In this document: positions 8,406 to 16,666 of the stretch, piece by piece
Numbering within the stretch: the stretch's first letter is position 1
How the letters are laid out: each line of letters opens with the position of its first letter
Source of the DNA: Mesorhizobium loti CJ3sym
GTDB taxonomy: Bacteria > Pseudomonadota > Alphaproteobacteria > Rhizobiales > Rhizobiaceae
Reading direction: 5' to 3'
Length of the DNA: 64,000 nt
NCBI RefSeq assembly: GCF_000472785.1
Contig: NZ_AXAL01000018.1
Coordinates: 1 to 64,000 of the forward strand
Made by a program: the position numbers and the translations under genes
Notes under the pieces: generated by a model
Told to the model about the DNA's origin: nothing
The model's database searches: none
What the model saw: only the letters and a program-made list of their open reading frames with translations

Positions 8406-9158
8406 CTAAAGTTGACTAATTCGCATCTGCTTCTTCAGAAGCAACCGAGCGAGATTGTCGATGGTGCGCGGCGCCATCTTTCCGGGGAGATACGCTAGCA
8501 GATTCTTCGACCTGGCGTCATTGCGGTACCGCTCAACCCATTCCTCCGTGTAAGCATCCCGCTGCAACCGCAAATTCGTCTTGAACTCGCAGTCCGGCAT
8601 TTCAACCGACAACTGGCGCGCCAACGAGACGACATACGGCCGAGGGTCACTTACCAGATCTTCATAGAAAAAATGGTCGTAGGGCAGATCGGCCATGCGC
8701 AGGTAGGCTCCCCAGAAGGCATGGCTTTGCTCGATCCGGAAGTAGACTTGGCAGATGCTGGCGAAGTCGTACTCCGGGATCGGATCAGTACCGCTTGTCG
8801 TGCTCTGCCAACGGCCTGACGCTTTCGCCCGACAATAAGAAATTGCTTGACGAAGTCGGTCTCTCCGTTCCAGCAAGACCAATCCGATGCCATGGCGCCT
8901 GATGCATTCGGTGAGAAAGTCGACTCCATACTTCGCCTGCGTCGTCTCAAGGTGCCGCGAAAACACTTTTACAGCAAACCTGCCATTCGCGGTCTTACCG
9001 CGATCAATCACCGCGCAAAGAAGTTCGTCGAAGGATTTTGGCTTGAATCCCAGCTTGCTGGGGTGGAGCCATTCGCCCGACTGCCCCAATATTCCGGTGC
9101 TGTTTGCCAGGCTGCCAAGCCATTCGGAGCCGCTGCGGGCCTCGGTCAGTATCGCCAC
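8406..9158 (-). CDS. Stf0-like sulfotransferase
   Basis: A 250-residue protein from a GTG start at 9158; no ATG or GTG occurs in frame between this codon and the upstream stop. The N-terminal AILTEARSGSEWLG matches the PAPS 5'-phosphosulfate loop (RSGS). A second conserved part, LLERRDRLRQAISYCRA, matches the 3'-phosphate-binding strand and helix (R-x5-S type). Such enzymes transfer sulfate from PAPS to carbohydrates or lipids, for example trehalose or Nod-factor-like glycans. The acceptor is not predictable. The gene stands alone after tRNA-Gly, in sequence that is less GC-rich than its surroundings, which suggests transfer. Confidence 0.8.
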   Translation of the reverse strand: MAILTEARSGSEWLGSLANSTGILGQSGEWLHPSKLGFKPKSFDELLCAVIDRGKTANGRFAVKVFSRHLETTQAKYGVDFLTECIRRHGIGLVLLERRDRLRQAISYCRAKASGRWQSTTSGTDPIPEYDFASICQVYFRIEQSHAFWGAYLRMADLPYDHFFYEDLVSDPRPYVVSLARQLSVEMPDCEFKTNLRLQRDAYTEEWVERYRNDARSKNLLAYLPGKMAPRTIDNLARLLLKKQMRISQL

Positions 9159-9458
9159 GCCTTTTATGGGTGCCGATTGCCCCTTGTCTGCAGACGTGTA
9201 GCCGGTGTTACGGGATATGGTTCTGCTCCCTGATGGCCCTCGGCATGGTCACACCTCTATCCGACGGCAATTGAATTAGTAAAGTCTAATATGATTCCGT
9301 CAATTCGATCTTAGGCCAAGCGGGACGGACGATTCCGTCACGGTTGGGTGATCGGTGCCAAGCCGGGCACCGATTGCAACACGCAAGCCTTGCCCTGCGC
9401 GTCTGCGCAGAGACGACACCGGCCACGCTGCGGTGGCCGGCCTTTCGTCAATGGTTCG
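9159..9458. other. Intergenic stretch between sulfotransferase and Tat-protein genes
   Basis: This 300-base stretch holds no credible gene. Its middle (9265-9310) is unusually AT-rich for the window and contains a promoter-like pair for the leftward sulfotransferase gene. A strong hairpin, CCGGCCAC (9419-9426) with GTGGCCGG (9433-9440), lies just after the end of the leftward Tat-protein gene and probably terminates it, although only a short T run accompanies it on the opposite strand. Confidence 0.5.
9276..9303 (-). promoter_or_regulatory. Possible sulfotransferase promoter
   Basis: On the minus strand TTGACG (complement of 9298-9303) is followed after 16 bases by TACTAA (complement of 9276-9281). 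The -35 box is typical for alphaproteobacteria and the -10 box is weak. The leader would be about 110 bases. Confidence 0.35.
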
Positions 9459-9800
9459 TCACAGCCAGACGCCGAGCCATACCCGTTCGCGCCAGCAGCG
9501 GACATGGCGGCGGCCATGACGCCAGTAGCTGCGGCACACCCGTCTCCAGCCGCGGCGCCGCCCGCCATGACGACGACGCCAGTGGCCACGATGGCCGTGA
9601 TGCCAGCGACGATGGGAAACCTGCTCCACCTCGACCGCGTCATCGCCTTCGAAGACAGCCGGATCCGGCTTGTCCAGTTGGTCGAGAATTCCGTTGCCCT
9701 GGGGAATACCGGCAACCGCGCGACCCGGTCCGACCACGCCCGCAAACGCCACCGCCCCCGCAACGCCCAGCAGTCCAGTGAGAAACAACCGACGTTCCAT
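9459..9800 (-). CDS. Tat-exported Arg/His-rich small protein
   Basis: A 113-residue protein from ATG 9800, chosen because GGGAGG lies seven bases upstream. It begins MERRLFLTGLLGVAG, a twin-arginine-type signal (ERRLFL) followed by an Ala/Val-rich hydrophobic stretch and GRAVAG as a likely cleavage region. Residues about 30-58 are acidic (LDQLDKPDPAVFEGDDAVEVEQ). The remaining 50 or so residues are extremely rich in Arg, His, Trp and Gly (HRRWHHGHRGHWRRRHGG and similar). Related short proteins are sometimes labelled protamine-like. It could bind metal, nucleic acid or polyanionic surface polymer. No function is known to me. Confidence 0.72.
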   Translation of the reverse strand: MERRLFLTGLLGVAGAVAFAGVVGPGRAVAGIPQGNGILDQLDKPDPAVFEGDDAVEVEQVSHRRWHHGHRGHWRRRHGGRRRGWRRVCRSYWRHGRRHVRCWRERVWLGVWL

Positions 9801-9906
9801 CAAAACCTCCCGAGTTGTTGACCATCGGCACGTCGCTCCCTCGCCCAAAACGGGCTCCAGCGAGCATGCCGACCGGGATGAACGCCCGCGCGCGCGTCCG
9901 GTTCCA

Positions 9907-10896
9907 TCACCCCACTTCGCGCAGGATGAAATCGTGCAGCATCTTGGCGGCCGGCGACAGCGCGCGATTCCTGACCGTGATCAGGCTGTAGGGCCTGACC
10001 TCGATGTCGAATTCGGTCTGGACGACATCGATTGCGCCGGCGAGCCCGTCCGGATTCTGGATGAATTTCGCCACCTGAACCGAGACCGGCGCGATGGCGT
10101 CGGACTGCGCGACCATGACCAGCGTCAGGAGCAGCGAGCTGGTGTTGAGGATCCGGTCCGGCAGCGCGATGTTGCGGTTGAGGAAATTGCTCTCCATTGC
10201 CTGGCGCAAGGGCGAACCGCCCGACTGGAAAACCCAGTCATAGGCGGCGGTGTCTTCCAGCCGCACCACGTCGCCCCTAGTGAGCGGGTGGCCGCGGCGC
10301 ACTATCAGGCAGGCCTTCTCGACGCCGATGACGCGCGACTCGAACAGCCGCGGATTGAGATCGTCGGGAATGCGCGCAATGATGAAGTCGTGGCGTGTGG
10401 CGATCAGTTCGCGCGCCAGCACATTCGAGGTCTCGACCTGCATGGTGATCTCGATGCGCGGATAGATGCGGCGGATTTCGCGGATCGCCGGCACCGCCAG
10501 TTCGATCGCAGGCGCCGTCACGGCACCAAGAAACACCGAGCCGCCCTTGCCTGCCTTGAGTTCGGAGATCTCGCGATCGACCTCGCGCATCTCCAGCAGA
10601 ATCGAGCGCGCACGCCTTGCCAGCGCCTTGCCGTAGGGCGTCAGCGTGATGCCGCGCGGCAGCCTTTCGCATAGCTTGACCTCGAGCACCGCCTCCATTT
10701 CGGCGATCATGCGCGAGGCAGCCGGCTGAGAGATGTTCATGACCTGCGCCGCCGCGCTCACCCGGCCATGATCGTCGAGCGCGACGATCATGCGCATGTG
10801 GCGCAGGCTGAGACCGCTGCGCAGCAGGGTTTCGCTGTCGCCCGGGGTCTCGTTGTAACCATTTGAAACCGCAGCCGGATTCCGCAACGCCGCCAT
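9907..10896 (-). CDS. gbpR: LysR-family regulator of the ChvE sugar system
   Basis: A 329-residue LysR protein from ATG 10896; TTG 10929 in frame is a weaker choice. The N-terminal helix-turn-helix (about residues 30-90) includes VSAAAQVMNISQPAASRMIAEME. The remainder is the substrate-binding-like effector domain. Its divergent position against chvE matches Agrobacterium gbpR, whose product regulates chvE in response to sugars such as L-arabinose and D-galactose. The assignment rests on this synteny and the family. An inverted repeat ATACC-N6-GGTAT at 10963-10978 in the shared intergenic region is a candidate binding site. Confidence 0.85.
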   Translation of the reverse strand: MAALRNPAAVSNGYNETPGDSETLLRSGLSLRHMRMIVALDDHGRVSAAAQVMNISQPAASRMIAEMEAVLEVKLCERLPRGITLTPYGKALARRARSILLEMREVDREISELKAGKGGSVFLGAVTAPAIELAVPAIREIRRIYPRIEITMQVETSNVLARELIATRHDFIIARIPDDLNPRLFESRVIGVEKACLIVRRGHPLTRGDVVRLEDTAAYDWVFQSGGSPLRQAMESNFLNRNIALPDRILNTSSLLLTLVMVAQSDAIAPVSVQVAKFIQNPDGLAGAIDVVQTEFDIEVRPYSLITVRNRALSPAAKMLHDFILREVG

Positions 10897-10962
10897 GGTT
10901 TTTTCTTGCCTCCGTCTGCGACCCGCCAACTTTTCCGGCGACCCGCGATCCCGTCATAACGC

Positions 10963-11035
10963 ATACCACTTGCGGTATAGCAACCATCAAAGATCGCATT
11001 TGACAGTTATGGCAAAAGGGTCGCAACTTCAGCGC
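10963..11035 (+). promoter_or_regulatory. gbpR/chvE divergent control region
   Basis: The 312-base gap between gbpR and chvE contains the perfect inverted repeat ATACC-ACTTGC-GGTAT (10963-10978) and, 21 bases later, TTGACA at 11000-11005, a strong -35 box facing chvE. The matching -10 (about 11023-11028) is degenerate. The repeat sits where a LysR activator would bind, upstream of the -35. The chvE leader would be about 170 bases, with nothing else recognisable. Confidence 0.5.
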
Positions 11036-11208
11036 GTTTCGAGACGTGACAATCGACGACGATAAAATCGTATCGATTGAAATCAGCGCCTCGGGGCCAT
11101 GGGAGGATACCGGAGATCGATATGACGGCAGCAGTGCCTTGGCGCTTCTGCACGATTGCGCGGCCCGCGACCCCCGGGGTGCCGCGTCCATCAACCAGGG
11201 AGAGTTAT

Positions 11209-12279
11209 GTGAAAATCATCAAGACACTGGCCGCAGTCGCGGCGCTTGGCATCGCTGCCATGACCTACTCGGCACATGCGGCCGACAAGGGTCTTGTCGG
11301 CGTGCTGATGCCCACCAAGACTTCGCAGCGCTGGATCAATGACGGCGACGCCGTCAAGTCTCAGCTCGAGGCGCTTGGCTACACCGTTGACCTGCAGTAC
11401 GCGCAGGACGACATCCCCAACCAGCTCAGCCAGCTGGAAAACGAAATCACCAAGGGGCCGAAGGCGCTGATCATCGCCTCGATCGACGGCACCACCCTGT
11501 CGGACGCGCTGCAGAAGGCCGCTGACGCGGGCGTCGTCGTCGTCGCCTATGACCGCCTGATCAAGAAGACCAAGAATGTCGACTACTACACCACCTTCGA
11601 CAATTTCGGCGTCGGCGTGATCCAGGCCAATTCGCTGGTCAAGGGCCTCAAAGAGCGCTTCCCGAACACCAAGCCTTGGAACGTTGAACTGTTCGGCGGC
11701 TCGCCCGACGACAACAACGCTTTCTTCTTCTACAATGGCGCGATTTCCGTCCTGCAGCCGCTGATCGACGACGGCTCGATCAAGATCAAGTCTGGCCAGA
11801 CCGGCATGGACAAGGTCGGCACGCTGCGCTGGCTCGCTGCCACCGCCCAGGCGCGCATGGACAATCTGCTCTCGGCCAACTACTCGGACGGCAGCCGCGT
11901 CGATGGCGTTCTGTCGCCCTATGACGGCCTGTCGCGCGGCATCACCGCCTCGCTCCGCGCCGTCGGTTACGGCACGGACGCACAGCCCTGGCCGATCGTG
12001 ACCGGTCAGGACGCCGAGACCGCCTCGGTCAAGCTGATCATCACGGGCGAGCAGTACTCGACCGTGTTCAAGGACACCCGCGACCTCGCCAAGGCCACTG
12101 TCCAGCTGGTCGACAAGGTGCTCTCGGGTGGCAAGCCCGACGGCCTCGACGAAAAGACCTACAACAACGACGTCAAGGTCGTTCCCTCGATCCTGTTGAC
12201 GCCGCATGAGGTCGACAAGTCGAACTACCAGAAGCTCGTCGTCGACTCCGGCTACATCAAGGCCGAAGACCTGAAGTAA
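11209..12279 (+). CDS. chvE: Periplasmic multiple-sugar-binding protein ChvE
   Basis: A 356-residue ABC-transporter binding protein. GTG 11209 is chosen because CAGGGAGAG lies just upstream and the resulting N-terminus is a clean signal peptide (MKIIKTLAAVAALGIAAMTY, cleavage after AHA near residue 24). The mature part starts ADKGLVGVLMPTKTSQRWINDG, the ChvE/GguE-type sugar-binding fold of the Peripla_BP_4 family. ChvE binds monosaccharides such as galactose, glucose, arabinose and xylose, and in Agrobacterium also signals to VirA. The gene is followed by a hairpin and the ATPase and permease genes, so the operon order is chvE-gguA-gguB. Confidence 0.94.
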   Translation: MKIIKTLAAVAALGIAAMTYSAHAADKGLVGVLMPTKTSQRWINDGDAVKSQLEALGYTVDLQYAQDDIPNQLSQLENEITKGPKALIIASIDGTTLSDALQKAADAGVVVVAYDRLIKKTKNVDYYTTFDNFGVGVIQANSLVKGLKERFPNTKPWNVELFGGSPDDNNAFFFYNGAISVLQPLIDDGSIKIKSGQTGMDKVGTLRWLAATAQARMDNLLSANYSDGSRVDGVLSPYDGLSRGITASLRAVGYGTDAQPWPIVTGQDAETASVKLIITGEQYSTVFKDTRDLAKATVQLVDKVLSGGKPDGLDEKTYNNDVKVVPSILLTPHEVDKSNYQKLVVDSGYIKAEDLK

Positions 12280-12296
12280 TCCCGGTTACAAAGACA

Positions 12297-12324
12297 GGGG
12301 TCCTGCGCACCGCAGGGCCCCTTT
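12297..12324 (+). terminator. chvE-gguA intergenic hairpin
   Basis: GGGGTCCTGCG (12297-12307) pairs with CGCAGGGCCCC (12311-12321) around a three-base loop, with TTT after it. Stable hairpins after a binding-protein gene often allow partial termination or protect mRNA, so that the binding protein is made in excess over the membrane components. Confidence 0.65.
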
Positions 12325-12483
12325 CCGTTCACGAGCGACCCCGGTATTGTTTCTACCGGATTTAAAGCGCGTCGCTTCGAACCGGAACCATGTGATACGC
12401 TTTAAGTCTTTGTTTCCGTGCATGTCGTCGTCTCAAAACCGCAGGCACTTTTGAGCGACATGCAACAGGAGGAGCTTGCCCTG

Positions 12484-14013
12484 ATGACGACGATTTTGGA
12501 GATGCGCGACATCACCAAGACGTTCCCCGGCGTGAAGGCGCTGTCGAACGTCAACCTCAGCGTCGAGGAAGGCGAGATCCACGCGGTGGTCGGCGAGAAT
12601 GGCGCCGGCAAGTCGACGCTGATGAAGGTGCTGTCGGGCGTCTATCCCTCCGGCACCTATGACGGCCAGATCATCTTCCAGGGCCAGGAATGCCAGTTCA
12701 AGGGCATCCAGGACAGCGAACACAAGGGCATCGTCATCATCCACCAGGAGCTTGCGCTGGTGCCGATGCTGTCGATTGCTGAAAATATCTTCCTCGGCAA
12801 CGAGCACGCCAGATACGGCGTCATCGACTGGAACGCCAACGAAGCGCGCACCGCTGCGCTGTTGAAGAAGGTGGGCCTCAAGGAGGACCCCAAGACGCTG
12901 ATCACCAATATCGGCGTCGGCAAGCAGCAGCTGGTCGAGATCGCCAAGGCGCTGAGCAAGGAAGTCAAGCTGCTGATCCTCGACGAGCCGACGGCGTCGC
13001 TCAGCGAGAAGGACAGCCAGGCACTGCTCGACCTTTTGCTCGAATTCAAGCGCCAGGGCATGACCTCGATCCTGATCTCGCACAAGCTGAACGAAATCAA
13101 TCGGGTCGCCGACAAGGTGACCGTCATCCGTGACGGGCGCACGATCGAGACGCTGGCCAAGAAAGACATTTCGGAAGACCGCATCATCACCTCGATGGTC
13201 GGCCGCTCGCTCGACGACCGCTATCCGCCACGCGAACCTCACATCGGCGAGGTCGTGTTCGAAGTGAAGAACTGGTCGGTCTATCACCCGATCCATGCCG
13301 AGCGGCAGGTGATCAAAGGTATCAACATCAACGTGCGCAAGGGAGAGGTGGTTGGCATTGCCGGACTGATGGGCGCCGGCCGCACCGAATTCGCCATGAG
13401 CCTGTTCGGCCGCTCCTATGGCCGCCGCATCACCGGCGAGGTGCTTCTCAAGGGCAAACCTGTCGATGTCTCGTCGGTGAGCAAGGCGGTCCAACACGGC
13501 ATCGCCTACGTGACGGAGGACCGCAAGACCTATGGTCTCAACCTCATCGACCATATCAAGCACAACATCACACTGGCCAATCTCGGCGGCGTGTCTCGCC
13601 ACAGCGTGATCGACGACATGCGCGAGCTCGCCGTTGCCAACGACTATCGCAAGAAGACCAATATCCGCGCGTCCAGCGTCTATCAGTTGACCGGCAATCT
13701 TTCGGGCGGCAACCAGCAGAAGGTGGTGCTGTCGAAATGGCTGTTCGCCGATCCGGAAGTGCTTATCCTCGACGAGCCGACGCGCGGCATCGATGTCGGC
13801 GCCAAGTACGAAATCTATACGATCATCGCGCGCCTCGCCTCGGAGGGTAAGGCGATCGTGGTCATCTCGTCGGAAATGCCGGAACTCCTCGGCATCACCG
13901 ACCGCATCTATGTCATGAACGAAGGTCGCATCGTCGGCGAAATGCCGGCGGCGGACGCAAGCCAGGAAAAAATAATGCGCGCCATCGTTCGGGGAGAAGG
14001 AAAAGCAGCATGA
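12484..14013 (+). CDS. gguA: Sugar ABC transporter ATPase GguA
   Basis: A 509-residue tandem ATPase of the MglA/XylG type. ATG 12484 is preferred because CAGGAGGAG lies shortly upstream and the family begins with MTTILEMRDITKTFPGVKAL. The first domain has Walker A GENGAGKST (residues 38-46), a degenerate signature and LLILDEPTASL as Walker B. The second domain has the usual degenerate Walker A (GLMGAGRTE) but an intact signature LSGGNQQKV and LILDEPTRGID. It energises uptake of ChvE-bound sugars. Its stop overlaps the gguB start by four bases. Confidence 0.94.
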   Translation: MTTILEMRDITKTFPGVKALSNVNLSVEEGEIHAVVGENGAGKSTLMKVLSGVYPSGTYDGQIIFQGQECQFKGIQDSEHKGIVIIHQELALVPMLSIAENIFLGNEHARYGVIDWNANEARTAALLKKVGLKEDPKTLITNIGVGKQQLVEIAKALSKEVKLLILDEPTASLSEKDSQALLDLLLEFKRQGMTSILISHKLNEINRVADKVTVIRDGRTIETLAKKDISEDRIITSMVGRSLDDRYPPREPHIGEVVFEVKNWSVYHPIHAERQVIKGININVRKGEVVGIAGLMGAGRTEFAMSLFGRSYGRRITGEVLLKGKPVDVSSVSKAVQHGIAYVTEDRKTYGLNLIDHIKHNITLANLGGVSRHSVIDDMRELAVANDYRKKTNIRASSVYQLTGNLSGGNQQKVVLSKWLFADPEVLILDEPTRGIDVGAKYEIYTIIARLASEGKAIVVISSEMPELLGITDRIYVMNEGRIVGEMPAADASQEKIMRAIVRGEGKAA

Positions 14014-15296
14014 GCACCGAAAGCGCCCCCGCCCCGCAGGGCAACGTCACTGACGAACAGCGACCACGCATCGCCGTCTCGGCGCTGACGACGAACCTGC
14101 GCGAATACGGTCTGATCATCGCGCTGATCGTCATCATGCTGTTCTTCCAGTTCACCACGTCGGGAACACTGTTCAAGCCGGTCAACCTTAGCAATTTGGT
14201 GCAGCAGAACTCCTTCATCATCGTTATGGCGCTGGGCATGCTGCTGGTGATCGTCTCCGGCTATATCGACCTCAGCGTCGGATCGGTCGCCGGTTTCATC
14301 GGCGCGCTGGCGGCAAACATGATGGTCATCTGGCAGCTCGGACCGCTCAGCAATCCGCTGGTGGTTTCGATCGTCTGCCTGGTCGTGGGCGGCCTGATCG
14401 GCGCGGCGCAAGGCTACTGGATCGCCTATCACCGGATACCGAGCTTCATTGTGACGCTGGCCGGCATGCTGATCTTCCGCGGCATCTGCCAGGCGCTGCT
14501 GGGCGGCGGATCCTCGGTCGGTCCGCTTCCAGACGACTTCAAAATGCTCAGCTCCGGCTTCATCCCGGATGTCATCGGCCCGCTGACGCTGATCCCGCCG
14601 ACGGTGAATGCCGCCGGCAAGACCATCATGGGCAGCGGCCTGACGCTACACATGACGACGATCGTGCTCGGGCTGATCGCCGTGGTGGCGTATGCGTATT
14701 TCGGGCTCCGCACCCGACGCAAGCGCGAGCGCCATGGCTATGAGGCCGAACCCTTCCCCCTGTTCGTCATCAAGACGCTGGTCGCCAGCGCGCTGGCGCT
14801 GTTCCTGGTCTATGAGTTCGCCAGCTACCGGGGCCTGCCGGTGGTGCTGCTCGTCATGGGCGTGCTGATCTCGCTGTTCGTCTTCGTCACCAAGCGCATG
14901 ACCATCGGCCGCCGCATCTACGCGATGGGCGGCAATCCCAAGGCGGCGCAGTTGTCGGGCATCAACACCGAGCGACTGACGCTGCTGGTGTTCATCAATA
15001 TGGGCGTGCTGTCGGCGCTTGGCGGTCTGATCATCGCCGCGCGCCTCGGCCAGGCCGTGCCGGCGGCGGGTTTGGGCTCAGAGCTCGACGTCATCGCCGC
15101 CGTCTTCATCGGTGGCGCCTCGGCGATGGGCGGCGTCGGCCAGGTTATCGGCGCGGTGGTCGGCGGCTTCATCATGGGTGTGATGAACAACGGCATGTCG
15201 ATCATGGGCGTCAATGTCGATTGGCAGCAGGTGGTCAAAGGCCTGGTTCTGCTCGGCGCCGTAATCTTCGACGTCTACAACAAGAACAAGGCCTGA
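14010..15296 (+). CDS. gguB: Sugar ABC transporter permease GguB
   Basis: A 428-residue permease of the XylH/MglC branch (BPD_transp_2), with about ten to twelve membrane segments. The family signature GYIDLSVGSVAGFIGALAA lies near residues 87-105, and the coupling region near 305-320 includes YAMGGNPKAAQLSGI. The hydrophilic N-terminus (STESAPAPQGNVTDEQ) is cytoplasmic. The start overlaps gguA (ATGA at 14010), so the two are translationally coupled. With ChvE and GguA it forms the complete uptake system. Confidence 0.94.
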   Translation: MSTESAPAPQGNVTDEQRPRIAVSALTTNLREYGLIIALIVIMLFFQFTTSGTLFKPVNLSNLVQQNSFIIVMALGMLLVIVSGYIDLSVGSVAGFIGALAANMMVIWQLGPLSNPLVVSIVCLVVGGLIGAAQGYWIAYHRIPSFIVTLAGMLIFRGICQALLGGGSSVGPLPDDFKMLSSGFIPDVIGPLTLIPPTVNAAGKTIMGSGLTLHMTTIVLGLIAVVAYAYFGLRTRRKRERHGYEAEPFPLFVIKTLVASALALFLVYEFASYRGLPVVLLVMGVLISLFVFVTKRMTIGRRIYAMGGNPKAAQLSGINTERLTLLVFINMGVLSALGGLIIAARLGQAVPAAGLGSELDVIAAVFIGGASAMGGVGQVIGAVVGGFIMGVMNNGMSIMGVNVDWQQVVKGLVLLGAVIFDVYNKNKA

Positions 15297-15497
15297 CAGG
15301 CTTAGGCGAGGCAAACAGGAGACATACGATCGCGGCGCTGCCGGCAAGTTGTCGGCATCAGGAAGTCCCCCGGGAGACCAAGCCCGCGAGCGCAATCTGG
15401 ACCAAGAATTTCACCCGTGGCGCGGCGAGATCCGAGCCGCGCAGGTCAAGGTTTGCCAAGAGGCAACCGGGCCAAGACACATGAGAGAGGACTGACC

Positions 15498-16490
15498 ATG
15501 CTGATCTCGCAGATTCTCGACGACGCCGACACCATTCGTGTCGTTGCCCGCAGCGGCGGCAAGACCCGGATCATCAACGGCGCCCGCAGCGTCTATTCGC
15601 TGGCCATGGAGGCTGCCCGCACCGGCGTCGGCCTTGCCGCGCTGATCGAGCGCAAGGGACTTGGCGAGACGGTCGATCTCGATGCGGCCTACAAGAAAGG
15701 CCGGCTGTTGTCGCCGATCAATCACCCCGACCCGGCGCATCTACATCTCACCGGCACTGGCTTGACGCATCTCGGTTCGGCGGCGACGCGCGATTCCATG
15801 CACAAGAAGTTGAGCACCGATGGCGAGGAGCAACTCACCGATTCCATGAAGATGTTCCGCATGGGCCTGGAAGGCGGCAAGCCCGCCAAGGGCCAGGTCG
15901 GCGTGCAGCCGGAATGGTTCTACAAAGGCAACGGCACCATGGCCGTGGCGCCGGGTGCCGCACTCCTGTCACCGGCCTTCGCCAAGGACGCCGGCGAAGA
16001 GCCAGAGGTGGCCGGCATCTATGTGATCGGCGACGACGGCGCCCCCTTCCGTGTCGGCTTCACGCTGTCGAACGAATTCTCGGACCACGTGACCGAGCGC
16101 GTGAACTATCTCTTCCTCGCCCACTCCAAGCTGCGCAATGCCTCGTTCGGGCCAGAGATCCTGATCGGCGACCTGCCTTCCGATATCAGGGGCACGTCGC
16201 GCATCGTGCGCGACGGCGAGACACTGTGGGAAAAGCCCTTCCTGTCGGGCGAAGCGAACATGTCGCACACCATCGCCAATCTCGAACACCATCATTTCAA
16301 ATATTCGGCGTTCCGCCAGCCGGGCGACGTGCATGTGCACATGTTCGGCACAGCGACGCTGTCCTTCGCCGACGGCGTCAAGACCGAGGCCGGTGACGTG
16401 TTCGAGATCGAGGCCGGGGATTTCGGCCTGCCGCTGCGCAACCCGCTCGAGATCGAAAAGCCAGTGAAGGTCGCGGTGAAGGCGTTGTAA
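15498..16490 (+). CDS. gguC: GguC, FAH-fold protein of the AraD1 family
   Basis: A 330-residue protein from ATG 15498 (GAGAGAGGACTGACC upstream). It follows gguB by 200 bases, as in Agrobacterium. The sequence includes the conserved AraD1/GguC features LSPINHPDPAHLHLTGTGL, GVQPEWFYKG and EFSDHVTERVNYLFLAHSK of the fumarylacetoacetate-hydrolase fold, with several acidic residues that could bind a divalent metal. Family members include L-2-keto-3-deoxyarabonate dehydratases, so a role in breakdown of arabinose or a related sugar imported by ChvE-GguAB is likely. The exact substrate is inference. Convergent with dcd. Confidence 0.87.
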   Translation: MLISQILDDADTIRVVARSGGKTRIINGARSVYSLAMEAARTGVGLAALIERKGLGETVDLDAAYKKGRLLSPINHPDPAHLHLTGTGLTHLGSAATRDSMHKKLSTDGEEQLTDSMKMFRMGLEGGKPAKGQVGVQPEWFYKGNGTMAVAPGAALLSPAFAKDAGEEPEVAGIYVIGDDGAPFRVGFTLSNEFSDHVTERVNYLFLAHSKLRNASFGPEILIGDLPSDIRGTSRIVRDGETLWEKPFLSGEANMSHTIANLEHHHFKYSAFRQPGDVHVHMFGTATLSFADGVKTEAGDVFEIEAGDFGLPLRNPLEIEKPVKVAVKAL

Positions 16491-16500
16491 CGCCAGCTTC

Positions 16501-16655
16501 ACCTTCTCCCCCTGTGGGAAAAGGTGGATCGGCGCGTAGCGCCGAGACGGTTGAGGGCTGGGTGACGGAGTGCCGGCGGTGCCAAGCCGGAACACCCCTC
16601 ATCCGACCTCGCTTCGCGAGGCCACCTTCTCCCGCAAGGGGAGAAGGGAAAAGGT
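16501..16655. repeat. Rhizobial palindromic repeat element
   Basis: A roughly 155-base unit between the convergent gguC and dcd genes. It begins ACCTTCTCCCCCTG and ends GGGGAGAAGGGAAAAGGT, so its ends are inverted copies. Internally CCTTCTCC-CGCAA-GGGGAGAAGG (16625-16647) forms a strong hairpin, and CGGCGCGTAGCGCCG another. The same ACCTTCTCCCC core appears near 21700 and 62290-62411. It resembles the dispersed non-coding repeats common in Mesorhizobium intergenic regions. Confidence 0.7.
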
Positions 16656-16666
16656 GCCCTTCGGCC

